A stretch of DNA of 64,000 bases from Guptibacillus hwajinpoensis (GCA_016841765.1 JAENYN010000014.1:1-64000), one strand, 5' to 3'; counted from the first letter of the stretch, positions 34,287 to 46,979 are shown. The notes: generated by a model from the letters alone, not told the origin. Program-made: numbers and translations.

Positions 34287-35060
34287 ATGGGCATACATGA
34301 ACACTTCCGGCCTGAGGAACACGCGTTTATCGACCAGGCTGTCGAATGGAAAGAACAAGTGCTGATGCAATATGCCCCGAAGCTGACCGACTTCCTTACC
34401 CCCCGTGAGCAGGAAATCATCAGGTCGCTTACAACCAGGGATGATGAGGTGAAAATCGGTTTCTGGGGCGGAAATGATGCAGCAGAAAGGAAAAGGGCAC
34501 TCTTTTATCCCGATTATTTTTCACCGGGTCCGGAGGATTTCGGCTGCACTGCATACGAAATAAAGTATCCGGCAAAGTTTGTCGCCATATCACATCGCGA
34601 TATCCTCGGTGCTTTAATGGGCCTTGGGTTAACCCGCGGAAAATTCGGCGACATCTTAACGGACGGCGACCGTTTTCAGTTGGTTGCTGCCGAAGAGGTT
34701 TCTTCATTTATCGAATTGAACCTCACTTCCATCGGCAAAGCGAAAGTCTCTCTCACTCCGGTTAACGAAAATGATTTAATCGTTGTAGAAGAAAAGTGGG
34801 AGGAATCGGCAGGAACGGTGTCTTCGCTGAGGATCGACACTGTCATTTCGGAAATATACCGGCTCTCAAGATCGAAGGCGGTGCCGCTTATCAAAAACGG
34901 CTATGTGAAGCTGAATTGGAAACAGGTGGATCAACCTGCCGCAGAAGTGGACAGCGGAGATGTCATTTCCGTTCGGGGGTTTGGCAGAAGTAAGTTGTTC
35001 TCGATCGGCGCCAGGACGAAAAAAGATAAATGGAAAATCACATACGGCCGGCAAAAATAA
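34287..35060 (+). CDS. ylmH: S4-domain RNA-binding protein YlmH
   Basis: A 257-aa protein with an N-terminal YlmH domain and a C-terminal S4 RNA-binding domain (about 180-240, RIDTVISEIYRLSRSKAVPLIKNGYVKLNW). YlmH has been linked to ribosome-associated quality control as a partner able to stand in for RqcP; RqcH itself is encoded at 53.7-55.4 kb in this window. No clear ribosome binding site; start is two bases after the ylmG stop, suggesting coupling. Confidence 0.93.
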   Translation: MGIHEHFRPEEHAFIDQAVEWKEQVLMQYAPKLTDFLTPREQEIIRSLTTRDDEVKIGFWGGNDAAERKRALFYPDYFSPGPEDFGCTAYEIKYPAKFVAISHRDILGALMGLGLTRGKFGDILTDGDRFQLVAAEEVSSFIELNLTSIGKAKVSLTPVNENDLIVVEEKWEESAGTVSSLRIDTVISEIYRLSRSKAVPLIKNGYVKLNWKQVDQPAAEVDSGDVISVRGFGRSKLFSIGARTKKDKWKITYGRQK

Positions 35061-35087
35061 TTTAATTCGCGGCTGGAAAAAAGGAAA

Positions 35088-35116
35088 TTGATAAAGCCTG
35101 TCGAATTTCATAAAAC
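35088..35116 (+). promoter_or_regulatory. Probable SigA promoter of divIVA
   Basis: TTGATA (35088-35093), 17 bases, TAAAAC (35111-35116), 35 bases before the divIVA ATG. Confidence 0.5.
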
Positions 35117-35150
35117 AGGAAAGAATTGCAACTATTTGGAGGTGGCGAAT

Positions 35151-35657
35151 ATGCCGTTAACACCGTTAGACATCCATAACAAAGAGTTCAGCAGAGGATT
35201 CCGCGGATACGATGAAGATGAAGTCAATGAATTTCTTGATCAGGTCATCAAGGATTATGAAATTCTTATCCGCGAAAAAAAGGAGCTTGAATCCAAGCTG
35301 AATGAACTTGATGAAAAGCTCGGGCACTTTTCCAATATTGAAGAGACGCTGAATAAATCGATTTTGATCGCCCAGCAAACAGCTGAGGAAGTTAAGGAAA
35401 GTGCGAATAAAGAAGCGAAACTCATCATCAAGGAAGCTGAAAAGAACGCGGACCGCATCATAAATGAAGCACTGAGCAAATCGAGGAAGCTGAAAATTGA
35501 ACTGGATGACCTCCGCAAACAGTCAAAAGTCTTCCGGACACGTTTCAAATTGCTCGTTGAAGCGCAGCTTGACATGATTGACAATGATGACTGGGATCAA
35601 CTCCTCGGAACGGTAAATGATGCCGCGGCAGCCATAGAAGATGGAGAAGAAGAGTAA
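35151..35657 (+). CDS. divIVA: Septum-site/cell-pole protein DivIVA
   Basis: DivIVA binds negatively curved membrane at septa and poles and recruits MinJ and other proteins. The 168-aa protein has the conserved membrane-binding N-terminus (PLTPLDIHNKEFSRGFRGYD, with the exposed Phe and Arg) and coiled coils over about residues 30-140, with an acidic tail. ATG 35151 is after TTGGAGGTGG; upstream in-frame TTG at 35088 lies in the promoter. Confidence 0.96.
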   Translation: MPLTPLDIHNKEFSRGFRGYDEDEVNEFLDQVIKDYEILIREKKELESKLNELDEKLGHFSNIEETLNKSILIAQQTAEEVKESANKEAKLIIKEAEKNADRIINEALSKSRKLKIELDDLRKQSKVFRTRFKLLVEAQLDMIDNDDWDQLLGTVNDAAAAIEDGEEE

Positions 35658-35744
35658 GCTGCTCCCTTGACGTTTTCCGGATGATTACATATAATTCATT
35701 AACGGAATCATTTTATTATTTTAACAACCTGCATATGGAGCGAA

Positions 35745-35989
35745 ATCTGTGACAGGGATGTTTTTCTTGAATAGACTTCACCAAGCGAGCCGGGGATGGT
35801 GGAAGCCCGGTGTGAAGGCCAAGGAAACGATCACCCTGGAGAGTTATCCTGAACGCCATTGGCAAGTAAGGATAGACGGCTCATCTCCGTTACCGATGAC
35901 ATGAGGCGGGCAAAGCATCTTTTTGCCTATCAGGGTGGTACCGCGGGAAAACCAGCTCGTCCCTATTCAGGGGACAGGGCTGTTTTTTT
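35745..35989 (+). promoter_or_regulatory. T-box riboswitch (tRNA-Ile) before ileS
   Basis: The T-box sequence AGGGTGGTACCGCG is at 35932-35945, and the upstream stem I region (AAGCCCGG near 35804, AAGGAAACG then ATC at 35830-35832) fits an Ile specifier, as expected for ileS. A terminator hairpin (35953-35989, AGC...TCCC with GGGGAC...GCT and a run of seven Ts) follows. Uncharged tRNA-Ile should stabilise the antiterminator and switch on ileS. It fills the gap between divIVA and ileS. Confidence 0.93.
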
Positions 35990-36063
35990 ATGGGTCGGTT
36001 TAGTTATTCCCGATGCTGGTTAACATGGAAAAATAGATATTGTGAGATTTAGGAGGCGGCTTT

Positions 36064-38826
36064 ATGGACTACAAAGATACATTGTTAATGCCGAAAACAG
36101 AGTTCCCGATGCGCGGAAACCTGCCGAAACGGGAACCGGATATCCAGGAAAGATGGGAAGAAAACGGCATTTATGAAAAAGTGCAAAACCGGACGGAAGG
36201 GCGTCCGCTATTCGTCCTGCACGATGGCCCGCCATACGCAAACGGCGATATCCATATGGGTCATGCACTCAACAAAGTGCTGAAGGATTTCATCGTCCGA
36301 TATAAATCGATGAGCGGATACCATGCCCCATATGTGCCGGGATGGGATACGCACGGGCTTCCAATTGAGACGGCGCTTACGAAAAATAAAAAAGTGAACC
36401 GCAAGGAAATGAGTGTTGCGGATTTCAGGAAGCTTTGCGAACAATATGCATATGAGCAAATCGACCGCCAGCGCGAACAATTCAAGCGGCTCGGTGTCCG
36501 CGGGGATTGGGATAATCCTTATGTTACGATGACGAAAGAATATGAAGCTCAGCAAATCAAAGTATTCGGCGAGATGGCGAAAAAAGGATACATCTACAAA
36601 GGCTTAAAGCCTGTTTACTGGTCCCCGTCATCTGAATCGGCACTGGCCGAAGCGGAAATCGAATATCAGGATAAGCGCTCACCTTCCATCTACGTAGCGT
36701 TTAATGTGAAAGACGGAAAAGGCGTGCTCGAAGGCGATGAAAAGATCATCATTTGGACGACAACCCCATGGACGATTCCGGCCAACCTGGGTATTGCTGT
36801 CCATCCGGATCTTGAATATGCCGTTGTTAAGGCGGACGGCACAAAATATGTGATTGCTGCCGAGCTTCGGGATGCAGTTGCTGAAGAATTCGGATGGGAA
36901 GATTATGATACAGTCAAGACATTCAAAGGGGCGGAGCTTGATAAAGCGGTTGCGGCACATCCATTTTATGAGCGGGATGCCCTTGTGATGCTCGGCGATC
37001 ATGTTACAACAGAAGCTGGTACCGGCTGTGTACACACCGCGCCGGGCCATGGTGAAGATGACTTTGTCATCGGGAAGCGGTATGGGCTCGAGGTCCTTTG
37101 CCCGGTTGATGAAAAAGGGTATATGACAAAAGAAGCGCCAGGATTCGAGGGCTTGTTCTATGATGAAGCGAATAAGCCGATTACAGAAAAGCTTGAAGAA
37201 AACGGCGCTTTGATGAAACTGTCGTTCATCACCCACTCCTATCCGCATGATTGGCGGACGAAAAAACCGACGATTTTTAGGGCTACTTCACAGTGGTTTG
37301 CTTCCATAAAGGATTTCCGCAGTGAATTGCTTGAAGCAGTGGAAGAGGTGAAATGGGTTCCGAAATGGGGGGAAACCCGTCTTTACAACATGGTGAAAGA
37401 CCGTGAAGACTGGTGTATTTCCCGCCAGCGCGCCTGGGGTGTCCCGATCCCGGTCTTCTTTGGCGAAAACGGCGAGCCGATCATCACTGATGAGACGATC
37501 AGCCACGTTTCAGACCTGTTCAGGGAGCATGGATCCAATGTCTGGTTCGAGCGGGAAGCCAAAGATCTCCTGCCGGAAGGTTTCACCTCGGAACATAGTC
37601 CGAACGGAAAGTTTACAAAAGAACAGGATATCATGGATGTCTGGTTCGATTCCGGTTCTTCCCACCAGGCTGTCCTTGTTGAACGGCCAGAATTGCAGCG
37701 GCCGGCCGACCTTTATCTGGAAGGATCCGATCAGTATCGAGGCTGGTTCAACAGCTCACTGTCGACTAGTGTCGCTGTGACCGGGAAAGCACCGTACAAA
37801 GGCGTGCTAAGCCACGGGTTCACCCTGGACGGAGAAGGCCGCAAGATGAGCAAGTCGCTTGGGAACGTTGTCGTGCCGGCCAAAATCATGAAACAGCTCG
37901 GCGCTGATATCCTGCGCCTCTGGGTCGCTTCTGTCGACTATCAGGCAGATGTGAGGCTGTCCGATAAAATCCTTAAGCAGGTTGCGGAGGTCTACCGCAA
38001 AATCCGCAATACGTTCCGTTTCTTGCTCGGCAACTTGAATGACTTTGATCCGAAAACCGATGCAGTTACTGCCGATGAGCTTAACGAAGTGGACCGTTAT
38101 ATGCTCGTCAAGCTCAACAAGCTGATTGATAAAGTCACTAATTCATACGAAAACTATGAATTTGCATCCGTTTATCATTCGGTCCATAACTTTTGCACGA
38201 TTGAATTGAGTTCATTTTACCTTGATATTGCAAAAGACGTGCTGTATATCCAGCCGGAGAATGACAAAAACCGCAGGGCAATCCAAACCGTACTTCATGA
38301 AACATTACTTGCGCTTGTGAAGCTGGTCGCTCCGATTCTGTCACATACAGCTGAAGAAGTGTGGAGCTATATCCCGGACCGTGAGGCTGAAAGCATCCAG
38401 TTGACAGATATGCCGAAGAGCAGAGAAATACAAGATAGCGACAAGCTGGAAGCAAAATGGGACAAATTCATGGAAGTCAGGGATGACGTGCTCAAGGCGC
38501 TTGAAAATGCCCGTAATGAAAAAGTTATAGGAAAGTCTTTGACAGCAAAAGTTGTGCTCTACCCGAACGAAAAAACAAAACAGTTACTTGATTCAATAAA
38601 TGACCTTGACGGCCTGTTTATTGTTTCCCAGCTTGAAATTGGCGGTATAAAAGATGATGCGCCTGCAAATGCCCAGGTGTTTGAGGACCTTGCCATCACC
38701 ATTGAACCTGCCGAAGGGGAAACATGTGACCGCTGCTGGGTCGTCAAAACAACTGTCGGAAGCAACGAGAAACATCCGGCGCTCTGTGCAGACTGTGCTG
38801 AAATTGTAACCAATCATTATGAATAA
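36064..38826 (+). CDS. ileS: Isoleucyl-tRNA synthetase
   Basis: Charges tRNA-Ile with isoleucine. The 920-aa class I synthetase has HMGH at residues 64-67 (HIGH motif), the CP1 editing domain in the 200-400 region, KMSKS at 594-598, and a C-terminal zinc domain with CDRC and CADC. GGAGG precedes the ATG. Expression is controlled by the T-box upstream. The bacterial (MupM-sensitive-type) length and C-terminal zinc module are usual for Bacillus. Confidence 0.98.
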   Translation: MDYKDTLLMPKTEFPMRGNLPKREPDIQERWEENGIYEKVQNRTEGRPLFVLHDGPPYANGDIHMGHALNKVLKDFIVRYKSMSGYHAPYVPGWDTHGLPIETALTKNKKVNRKEMSVADFRKLCEQYAYEQIDRQREQFKRLGVRGDWDNPYVTMTKEYEAQQIKVFGEMAKKGYIYKGLKPVYWSPSSESALAEAEIEYQDKRSPSIYVAFNVKDGKGVLEGDEKIIIWTTTPWTIPANLGIAVHPDLEYAVVKADGTKYVIAAELRDAVAEEFGWEDYDTVKTFKGAELDKAVAAHPFYERDALVMLGDHVTTEAGTGCVHTAPGHGEDDFVIGKRYGLEVLCPVDEKGYMTKEAPGFEGLFYDEANKPITEKLEENGALMKLSFITHSYPHDWRTKKPTIFRATSQWFASIKDFRSELLEAVEEVKWVPKWGETRLYNMVKDREDWCISRQRAWGVPIPVFFGENGEPIITDETISHVSDLFREHGSNVWFEREAKDLLPEGFTSEHSPNGKFTKEQDIMDVWFDSGSSHQAVLVERPELQRPADLYLEGSDQYRGWFNSSLSTSVAVTGKAPYKGVLSHGFTLDGEGRKMSKSLGNVVVPAKIMKQLGADILRLWVASVDYQADVRLSDKILKQVAEVYRKIRNTFRFLLGNLNDFDPKTDAVTADELNEVDRYMLVKLNKLIDKVTNSYENYEFASVYHSVHNFCTIELSSFYLDIAKDVLYIQPENDKNRRAIQTVLHETLLALVKLVAPILSHTAEEVWSYIPDREAESIQLTDMPKSREIQDSDKLEAKWDKFMEVRDDVLKALENARNEKVIGKSLTAKVVLYPNEKTKQLLDSINDLDGLFIVSQLEIGGIKDDAPANAQVFEDLAITIEPAEGETCDRCWVVKTTVGSNEKHPALCADCAEIVTNHYE

Positions 38827-38835
38827 AAGTAAGGG

Positions 38836-38870
38836 AAACACGCCATGCCGGCCGGCATGGCGTGTTTTAT
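38836..38870 (+). terminator. Intrinsic terminator after ileS
   Basis: Perfect 16-base inverted repeat (AAACACGCCATGCCGG and its complement, 38836-38867) followed by TTATT. Confidence 0.88.
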
Positions 38871-39057
38871 TGCTTGAAGATCTTTTGTATCCATTATTTA
38901 GAATCGGAGCCCCTAATGAATGCTTCGTGTAACCTGCCCAATCCAGCAAAAACAATCATGCATAAGCACTGGCTGTCAATAATTGTTTGTATAACCTGTT
39001 CAGGTTCAGTTCGGGCAAAATGGGGATGAATGAATAGATCATCAATTGCCAGCTTCG
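38871..39057. other. Intergenic DNA ileS-ylyA, left part
   Basis: Non-coding stretch between the ileS terminator and the 51-bp tandem repeats. I see no promoter, hairpin or small ORF with a ribosome binding site here. The region right of the repeats (39256-39426) is likewise unmarked apart from AAGGGGG before ylyA. Confidence 0.4.
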
Positions 39058-39255
39058 TTCCCAAAAAGGGCAACGCTACAAGAAGAAGGTAACGCATCAG
39101 GCTATTTGTTCCCAAAAAGGACCACGCTTCACGAAAAAGGAAACGCATCCAGCTATTCGTTCCCAAAAAGGGCTACGCATCATGAAAAAGGTAACACATC
39201 CAGCTATTCATTCCCAAAAAGGGACAAGCTTCATGACAAAGGTAACGCATCCAAT
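39058..39255 (+). repeat. Four-copy 51-bp tandem repeat
   Basis: Units begin TTCCCAAAAAGG at 39058, 39109, 39160 and 39211, exactly 51 bases apart, and share ACGCATCCAGCTATTCG at their ends. Because 51 is divisible by three, one + frame stays open (39046-39261) and would encode four 17-residue FPKR...GNASSYS repeats, but no ribosome binding site precedes it. Spacers are absent, so this is not a CRISPR array. Confidence 0.9.
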
Positions 39256-39426
39256 AAATAGGCTGCCATTTTTCCTCCCCCGTTCATACCTCATTCATCT
39301 GACCCGCCAGGAAATATGGAAAATCATCCATATCGATGAAACCATGTACACTAGAAAAAGTTACATGGGTTATGACTGTAAAAAAGATAAACAATAATGA
39401 CACCATGTTTGTGAAGGGGGCAGACG

Positions 39427-39744
39427 ATGACGACCTTTACCCATTTGAAAAATGAGCTGCTGCTTGCAAAATATGAGTTGGAAAAACAGCTGGCCGGATA
39501 TGGCAGCGCAGAAAGCGCCAATGGATTATTACCCACTTGTGATGAGAAAAAGGAATTTATCCGCAGGCAAATCGAACAGGAATTATTTGATGTGGAAACC
39601 GCCCTGGCCAAGTTCGAAACCGAAACGTATGGCTTTTGTGAGAGCAGCGGAAAGAAAATTCCGCAATGGCAGCTGGAAATCCAGCCTGCCGCCAGATGTG
39701 CCGATGAACCGCCGGCCCTATTTCTTTCCCATTTGAAAACATAA
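39427..39744 (+). CDS. ylyA: TraR/DksA-like protein YlyA (YteA family)
   Basis: A 105-aa DksA-like protein. An N-terminal helical coiled coil (about residues 1-60) precedes a shortened zinc-finger region reading YGFCESSGKKIPQWQLEIQP...ARCADE. Only one Cys of each normal CxxC pair remains, so the zinc site is probably lost, as in other YteA/YlyA proteins. Such proteins are linked to sporulation or rRNA promoter control; the role is not proven. ATG follows AAGGGGGC. Confidence 0.85.
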   Translation: MTTFTHLKNELLLAKYELEKQLAGYGSAESANGLLPTCDEKKEFIRRQIEQELFDVETALAKFETETYGFCESSGKKIPQWQLEIQPAARCADEPPALFLSHLKT

Positions 39745-39773
39745 AGGAGATTTTAAAAAGGAGGGGGAATCGA

Positions 39774-39866
39774 TTGTCTACCCCTCGGAACGGAAATTTC
39801 CCTTATAGAAAAAGCTGCAGCTTAAAAAATAAAGCTCCGGCAGGAGTGCATCCACAGATTGTTTAA
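39774..39866 (+). CDS. Possible 30-aa small ORF upstream of lspA
   Basis: A TTG start nine bases after AAGGAGGGGG opens a 30-codon frame (MSTPRNGNFPYRKSC...) ending in TAA inside the -35 region of the lspA promoter. The ribosome binding site is among the strongest in the region, but the peptide has no recognisable family and codon evidence is too short. It could be a chance ORF. Confidence 0.25.
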   Translation: MSTPRNGNFPYRKSCSLKNKAPAGVHPQIV

Positions 39867-39887
39867 CCGGTAAACGTGTGCTAAAAT
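39859..39887 (+). promoter_or_regulatory. SigA promoter of lspA-ylyB
   Basis: TTGTTT (39859-39864), 17 bases, TAAAAT (39882-39887) with a TGC extension before the -10; 54 bases before the lspA GTG. Confidence 0.6.
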
Positions 39888-39940
39888 GCAATGGTACAAT
39901 TGTTCCCCGCCGGCACATTATTTGAAATGGAGGCACTCCA

Positions 39941-40405
39941 GTGTTATATTATTTCATTGCATTCATTACGGTCATCATTGACCAGGTGACAAAGTGGCTC
40001 GTTGTCACAAACATGGAATTAGGCCAGCGCATCCCACTTATTGATGGTTTTTTATACTTGACCTCTCACCGTAACAGGGGGGCAGCCTGGGGCATCCTGC
40101 AAAACCAGATGTGGTTTTTTTATATCATCACAGTGATTGTCGTTGTGGCTGTCATTTACTATATGGAAAAGCATGCGCGCGGCAAACGGCTTGAACAATG
40201 GGCTTTCACTCTTATTTTAGGCGGTGCGGTCGGGAACTTCATCGATCGGGTGTTCCGCAAAGAAGTGGTTGATTTCATTGATGTGCATATCTTTACATAT
40301 GATTACCCGATCTTCAATGTGGCGGATTCTTCACTTGTAATCGGCGTCGGCTTGTTTTTTATCTATGCACTATTTTATGATGGAAAAGAAAAGAAGGAGG
40401 CCTGA
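39941..40405 (+). CDS. lspA: Lipoprotein signal peptidase (signal peptidase II)
   Basis: LspA cleaves signal peptides of diacylglyceryl-modified prolipoproteins. The 154-aa protein has four transmembrane segments and the two catalytic-aspartate motifs [11 protein letters not shown] and [11 protein letters not shown], plus NRGAAWGIL. The GTG start follows GGAGG. The end lies two bases before the next gene, so the two are probably cotranscribed. Confidence 0.97.
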   Translation: MLYYFIAFITVIIDQVTKWLVVTNMELGQRIPLIDGFLYLTSHRNRGAAWGILQNQMWFFYIITVIVVVAVIYYMEKHARGKRLEQWAFTLILGGAVGNFIDRVFRKEVVDFIDVHIFTYDYPIFNVADSSLVIGVGLFFIYALFYDGKEKKEA

Positions 40406-40406
40406 A

Positions 40407-41327
40407 ATGGAGGCAGAAGTTTTTTCGTTTACTGCAGGGCCTGAACACGGAAATACAAGAATCGATAAACTGCTGGCGGCGCAGGAAGGCGATTGGTCAC
40501 GGTCCCAGGTCCAACAATGGATAAAGGACGGCCTGGTGCTAGTGGAAGGGAAAGCTGTCAAAGGAAACTACAAAATCAGGGCCGGTGATCAAATCAAGGT
40601 CACTGTTCCCGAACCGGAGGAAGTAAACGTCATCCCGCAGCCTATTGAATTGGATGTCCGTTATGAGGACAGGGATGTCATTGTTGTGAATAAGCCACGA
40701 GGGATGGTCGTCCATCCCGGGCCCGGGCACTCTTCTGGAACGCTTGTCAATGCGCTTCTTCACCATTGTGAGGATCTTTCCGGCATTAATGGGGAGCTAA
40801 GGCCGGGGATTGTCCACCGGATCGATATGGATACGTCTGGCTTGATCATTGCTGCTAAAAATGATGCGGCGCATCAGCATCTTGCCCGTCAGCTTTCGGA
40901 GAAAACCGTTACGAGAAAATATAAAGCGATAGTTCACGGTGTTATCAGCCATGATAAAGGAACAATTGATGCCCCTCTAGGCCGGGATAAAAACGACAGG
41001 AAAAAGATGACGGTAACAGATGAGAACAGCCGGAATGCCGTCACCCATTTTCGTGTGCTTGAACGGTTCGATCATTACACTTATGTGGAGTGTGTGCTCG
41101 AGACGGGGCGCACTCATCAGATCAGAGTGCATATGAAGTATATCGGCCATCCGCTTGCAGGTGATCCGAAATACGGCCCCAAAAAGACGCTCCCGATAGA
41201 AGGCCAGGCCTTGCACGCGGAAGTTCTCGGATTCATTCACCCGCGGACAGGCGAATATGTCGAGCTTCATGCCGAATTACCGGCTGATATGGAGAAATTG
41301 CTCGAGCGGCTGCGTAAAAACGGTTGA
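40407..41327 (+). CDS. ylyB: RluD-family 23S rRNA pseudouridine synthase (YlyB)
   Basis: A 306-aa pseudouridine synthase with an N-terminal S4 domain (about residues 13-70) and a catalytic domain with Asp in HRIDMDTSGL; the sequence GRTHQIRVHMKYIGHPLAGD is typical. Its rRNA target in Bacillus is inferred from RluD homology. ATG 40407 is after AAGGAGG; the longer frame from 40365 overlaps lspA. The stop codon overlaps the pyr promoter. Confidence 0.94.
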   Translation: MEAEVFSFTAGPEHGNTRIDKLLAAQEGDWSRSQVQQWIKDGLVLVEGKAVKGNYKIRAGDQIKVTVPEPEEVNVIPQPIELDVRYEDRDVIVVNKPRGMVVHPGPGHSSGTLVNALLHHCEDLSGINGELRPGIVHRIDMDTSGLIIAAKNDAAHQHLARQLSEKTVTRKYKAIVHGVISHDKGTIDAPLGRDKNDRKKMTVTDENSRNAVTHFRVLERFDHYTYVECVLETGRTHQIRVHMKYIGHPLAGDPKYGPKKTLPIEGQALHAEVLGFIHPRTGEYVELHAELPADMEKLLERLRKNG

Positions 41328-41352
41328 CATATCCGAATATATTTGTGATAAT
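41324..41352 (+). promoter_or_regulatory. SigA promoter of the pyr operon
   Basis: TTGACA (41324-41329), 17 bases, GATAAT (41347-41352). The -35 overlaps the ylyB stop codon. It gives a leader of roughly 150 bases before pyrR. Confidence 0.85.
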
Positions 41353-41382
41353 TACTCATGAAAATAAAAAGACCTTTAAGAC

Positions 41383-41490
41383 AGTCCCGTGAGGCTGAGA
41401 AGGACCCGGTTCGGATGACAGGAAATTGCCCTGCATCCATCTCTCTTGTCAGAGATCCAATCCTCCTGCCTTGCTGCAGGGGGATTTTTT
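41383..41490 (+). promoter_or_regulatory. PyrR attenuator 1 (pyrR leader)
   Basis: The PyrR binding loop AGTCCCGTGAGGCT (41383-41396) fits the consensus ARUCCNGNGAGGYU in all positions. The downstream terminator (41459-41490) pairs AATCCTCCTGC with GCAGGGGGATT (one G-U) before a T run. UMP-bound PyrR should favour termination. Confidence 0.93.
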
Positions 41491-41508
41491 AATGGAGGTG
41501 AATGGTAG

Positions 41509-42054
<546 letters not shown>

Positions 42055-42066
42055 CCCTTTTAATTA

Positions 42067-42194
42067 AGTCCAGAGAGGCTTGGAAGGGGCAGGATACAAT
42101 AGAGCAACAATACTGCGGAATACGGCTCGCCCTTTCGCAGTCCGCTGCTGTATCTTAAGCCTCTTTGCGCCTGTCGCAAAGAGGCTTTTCTTTT
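42067..42194 (+). promoter_or_regulatory. PyrR attenuator 2 (pyrR-pyrP)
   Basis: Binding loop AGTCCAGAGAGGCT at 42067-42080 fits the consensus; terminator at 42157-42194 pairs AAGCCTCTTTGCG perfectly with CGCAAAGAGGCTT plus T tail. Confidence 0.95.
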
Positions 42195-42228
42195 AGCTAA
42201 AATGATACTTTCCGGGGAGGAACCAGTT

Positions 42229-43557
42229 ATGGAAAAAAACAATATCGTTATGGATGTCAGAGATGTACCGAAACTCCACCAGTGGCTGACACTGAGCCTC
42301 CAGCATTTATTTGCCATGTTCGGTGCAACCGTGCTTGTGCCTTTTCTTACAGGATTAAGCCCGGCGGTGGCACTTGTTTCAAGCGGGCTCGGTACATTAT
42401 CTTACCTGCTGATCACCAAAGGGAGAATCCCTGCTTATCTCGGTTCGTCGTTCGCATTCATCGGGCCTATAATCGCTGCATCTGCAGCCGGCGGGCCCGA
42501 AGCAGCCATGCTCGGAAGCTTTTTGGCCGGGCTTGTATACGGAATAGTCGCAGTTTTTATTAAAATACTTGGGCTCCGCTGGCTCCTGCACCTGCTGCCG
42601 CCGGTTGTTGTCGGTCCTGTCATTATCGTGATCGGGCTCGGGCTCGCCAGTGTCGCAATCGATATGGCCATGTATATACCGGGCACAGAGGAGTACAGCT
42701 TGACTCATTTTTCTGTAGCACTTGTTACGCTGGCCATAACCGTGATCGGCTCGATTTTCTTCCGCGGCTTTTTCGGGCTCATCCCGATTTTGATCGGCAT
42801 TATCGGAGGATATACATTCGCCTACTTAAGGGGGCTTGTTGACCTTGCAGGAGTCAGGGAAGCAGCCTGGTTTCAGGCGCCGGAATTTATCATCCCGTTT
42901 ATCACATACTCACCGGCTGACGTTTTCAGCTGGGAAATTGCAGTCATCATCGTACCGGTAGCAATTGTAACGATTGCGGAACATATCGGCGACCAGATGG
43001 TGCTGAGCAAAATCGCCGGCAGGAATTTTCTGATGAAGCCGGGTCTGCATCGCTCCATACTGGGTGACGGTGTTGCAACAATGATTGCAGCCCTCATCGG
43101 CGGCCCGCCAAACACGACCTATGGTGAAAATATCGGTGTCCTGGCTATCACCCGAGTTTTCAGTGTCTTCATAATCGGCGGTGCAGCTGCCGCTGCCATC
43201 CTGTTCGGGTTTATCGGGAAAATTTCAGCCCTGATTGAATCGATCCCGACAGCTGTGATGGGAGGCGTATCCATCCTCCTGTTCGGTATCATTGCCTCGT
43301 CCGGTCTGCGGATGCTGATTGATAACCGGGTCGATCTTGGCGACAAGCGGAATCTCGTGATCTCATCCGTCATTCTTGTCATCGGTGTCGGCGGAGCGTT
43401 TATCCAACTGTCTGATAACCTGCAAATTGCCGGTATGGCCCTTGCCGCCATTACGGGTGTCCTTCTTAATCTGGTGCTGCCTGGCAGGGAAAGCGCCACG
43501 GGAGATATGAAAATGTTTGATAGAAACACAAATGACAAAGAAGAGGAAGTTGCATAA
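42229..43557 (+). CDS. pyrP: Uracil permease
   Basis: PyrP imports uracil by proton symport (NCS2/UraA family). The 442-aa protein has 12-14 hydrophobic segments, the early HLFAMFGATVLVPFLTGL motif and the VTIAEHIGDQM and PNTTYGENIGV motifs that hold the substrate-binding Glu residues. ATG 42229 is after GGGGAGG; the longer frame from 42202 overlaps the attenuator tail. Confidence 0.95.
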   Translation: MEKNNIVMDVRDVPKLHQWLTLSLQHLFAMFGATVLVPFLTGLSPAVALVSSGLGTLSYLLITKGRIPAYLGSSFAFIGPIIAASAAGGPEAAMLGSFLAGLVYGIVAVFIKILGLRWLLHLLPPVVVGPVIIVIGLGLASVAIDMAMYIPGTEEYSLTHFSVALVTLAITVIGSIFFRGFFGLIPILIGIIGGYTFAYLRGLVDLAGVREAAWFQAPEFIIPFITYSPADVFSWEIAVIIVPVAIVTIAEHIGDQMVLSKIAGRNFLMKPGLHRSILGDGVATMIAALIGGPPNTTYGENIGVLAITRVFSVFIIGGAAAAAILFGFIGKISALIESIPTAVMGGVSILLFGIIASSGLRMLIDNRVDLGDKRNLVISSVILVIGVGGAFIQLSDNLQIAGMALAAITGVLLNLVLPGRESATGDMKMFDRNTNDKEEEVA

Positions 43558-43575
43558 AAATTCATCTTTAAATGA

Positions 43576-43657
43576 AGTCCAGAGAGGCTCAAAAGGTGTG
43601 GATAATGGTTGGAGTATATCTTCCGCACCCCGTATATAAGAAACGGGGTGCTTTTTT
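43576..43657 (+). promoter_or_regulatory. PyrR attenuator 3 (pyrP-pyrB)
   Basis: Binding loop AGTCCAGAGAGGCT at 43576-43589; terminator at 43625-43657 pairs GCACCCCGT with ACGGGGTGC before a T run. Confidence 0.95.
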
Positions 43658-43661
43658 ATAA

Positions 43662-45872
<2,211 letters not shown>

Positions 45873-45876
<4 letters not shown>

Positions 45877-46979
45877 AACGGCAGCTAATATTGGAAGATG
45901 GATCAGTATTTATTGGAGAAGGTTTCGGCAGTCTGGAGGAAAAAGAAGGAGAAGTCGTTTTCAATACCGGCATGACCGGTTATCAGGAAATTCTCACCGA
46001 CCCTTCCTATTGCGGGCAAATTGTGACGCTTACTTATCCGCTCGTCGGAAATTACGGAATAAACAGAGATGACTTCGAAACGATAAAACCTGCCGTTCAT
46101 GGGCTTATCGTGAAAGAGGCGGCTGATTTCCCATCAAATTGGCGGTCAAAAGAGCCGATCGGACAATTTTTGAAGGAAAGAGGGATTCCGGCCATCAGTG
46201 GTATCGATACCAGGAAGTTGACAAGAATCATCCGTGAACATGGGACACTGAAAGGCAAAATCTGTCCCATGGATAGCGATCCGGCAGCCGTGGCTTCAGA
46301 ACTGCGTGCCAAAGATATGCCGCATAACCAGGTTGCAAGAGTTTCAGCAAAGGACCCATACCCTAGCCCCGGGACGGGATACAGGGTCGTTCTTGTCGAT
46401 TTCGGCATGAAACACGGTATCCTGCGCGAATTGAACGAACGCGGATTTGATGTTGTCGTCGTTCCTTATAATACGACAGCAGAAGAAATAATGCGCCTGC
46501 ATCCTGACGGAATCATGCTGTCAAATGGACCAGGGGATCCGAAAGATGTCCCGGAAGCCGCTGAAATGATACAGGCGCTGCTCGGCAAAGTGCCTATCTT
46601 CGGCATCTGCCTCGGCCATCAACTGTTTGCCCTGGCCTGCGGCGCCGATACCGAAAAAATGAAGTTTGGTCACCGCGGCTCAAATCACCCGGTCGTCGAT
46701 CTTCAGACAGGTAAAGTTGCCCTCACTTCCCAAAACCATGGCTATACAGTGACAAATGATTCGGTGGACCGAACAGAGTTGATTGTGACGCACAAGGCGC
46801 TGAATGATGAAACAATCGAAGGCCTCCGCCATATCCGGTATCCGGCATTCACGGTTCAATACCATCCAGAAGCGTCGCCAGGACCGCACGATGCCAACTA
46901 TCTGTTTGAAGATTTTCTTAACATGATCGAAACGGAACAGAAGAAAGGGGAACAAACATGCCTAAACGTACAGATATAA
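45873..46979 (+). CDS. pyrAA: Carbamoyl-phosphate synthase, pyrimidine-specific, small subunit
   Basis: The glutaminase subunit. The 368-aa protein has an N-terminal CPSase small domain ([17 protein letters not shown]) and a class I glutamine amidotransferase with the nucleophile Cys in GICLGHQL and a His-x-Glu pair in [13 protein letters not shown] 45873 overlaps the pyrC stop (ATGA). In Bacillus the pyrimidine-specific enzyme is separate from an arginine-specific one. Confidence 0.96.

Noticed and set aside
38894-39166. Minus-strand ORF through the 51-bp repeats
   Set aside because: Period divisible by three keeps all frames open; no start site signal and no recognisable protein.
39058-39255. 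CRISPR array
   Set aside because: Repeats are contiguous with 51-bp period and no unique spacers; no cas genes nearby.
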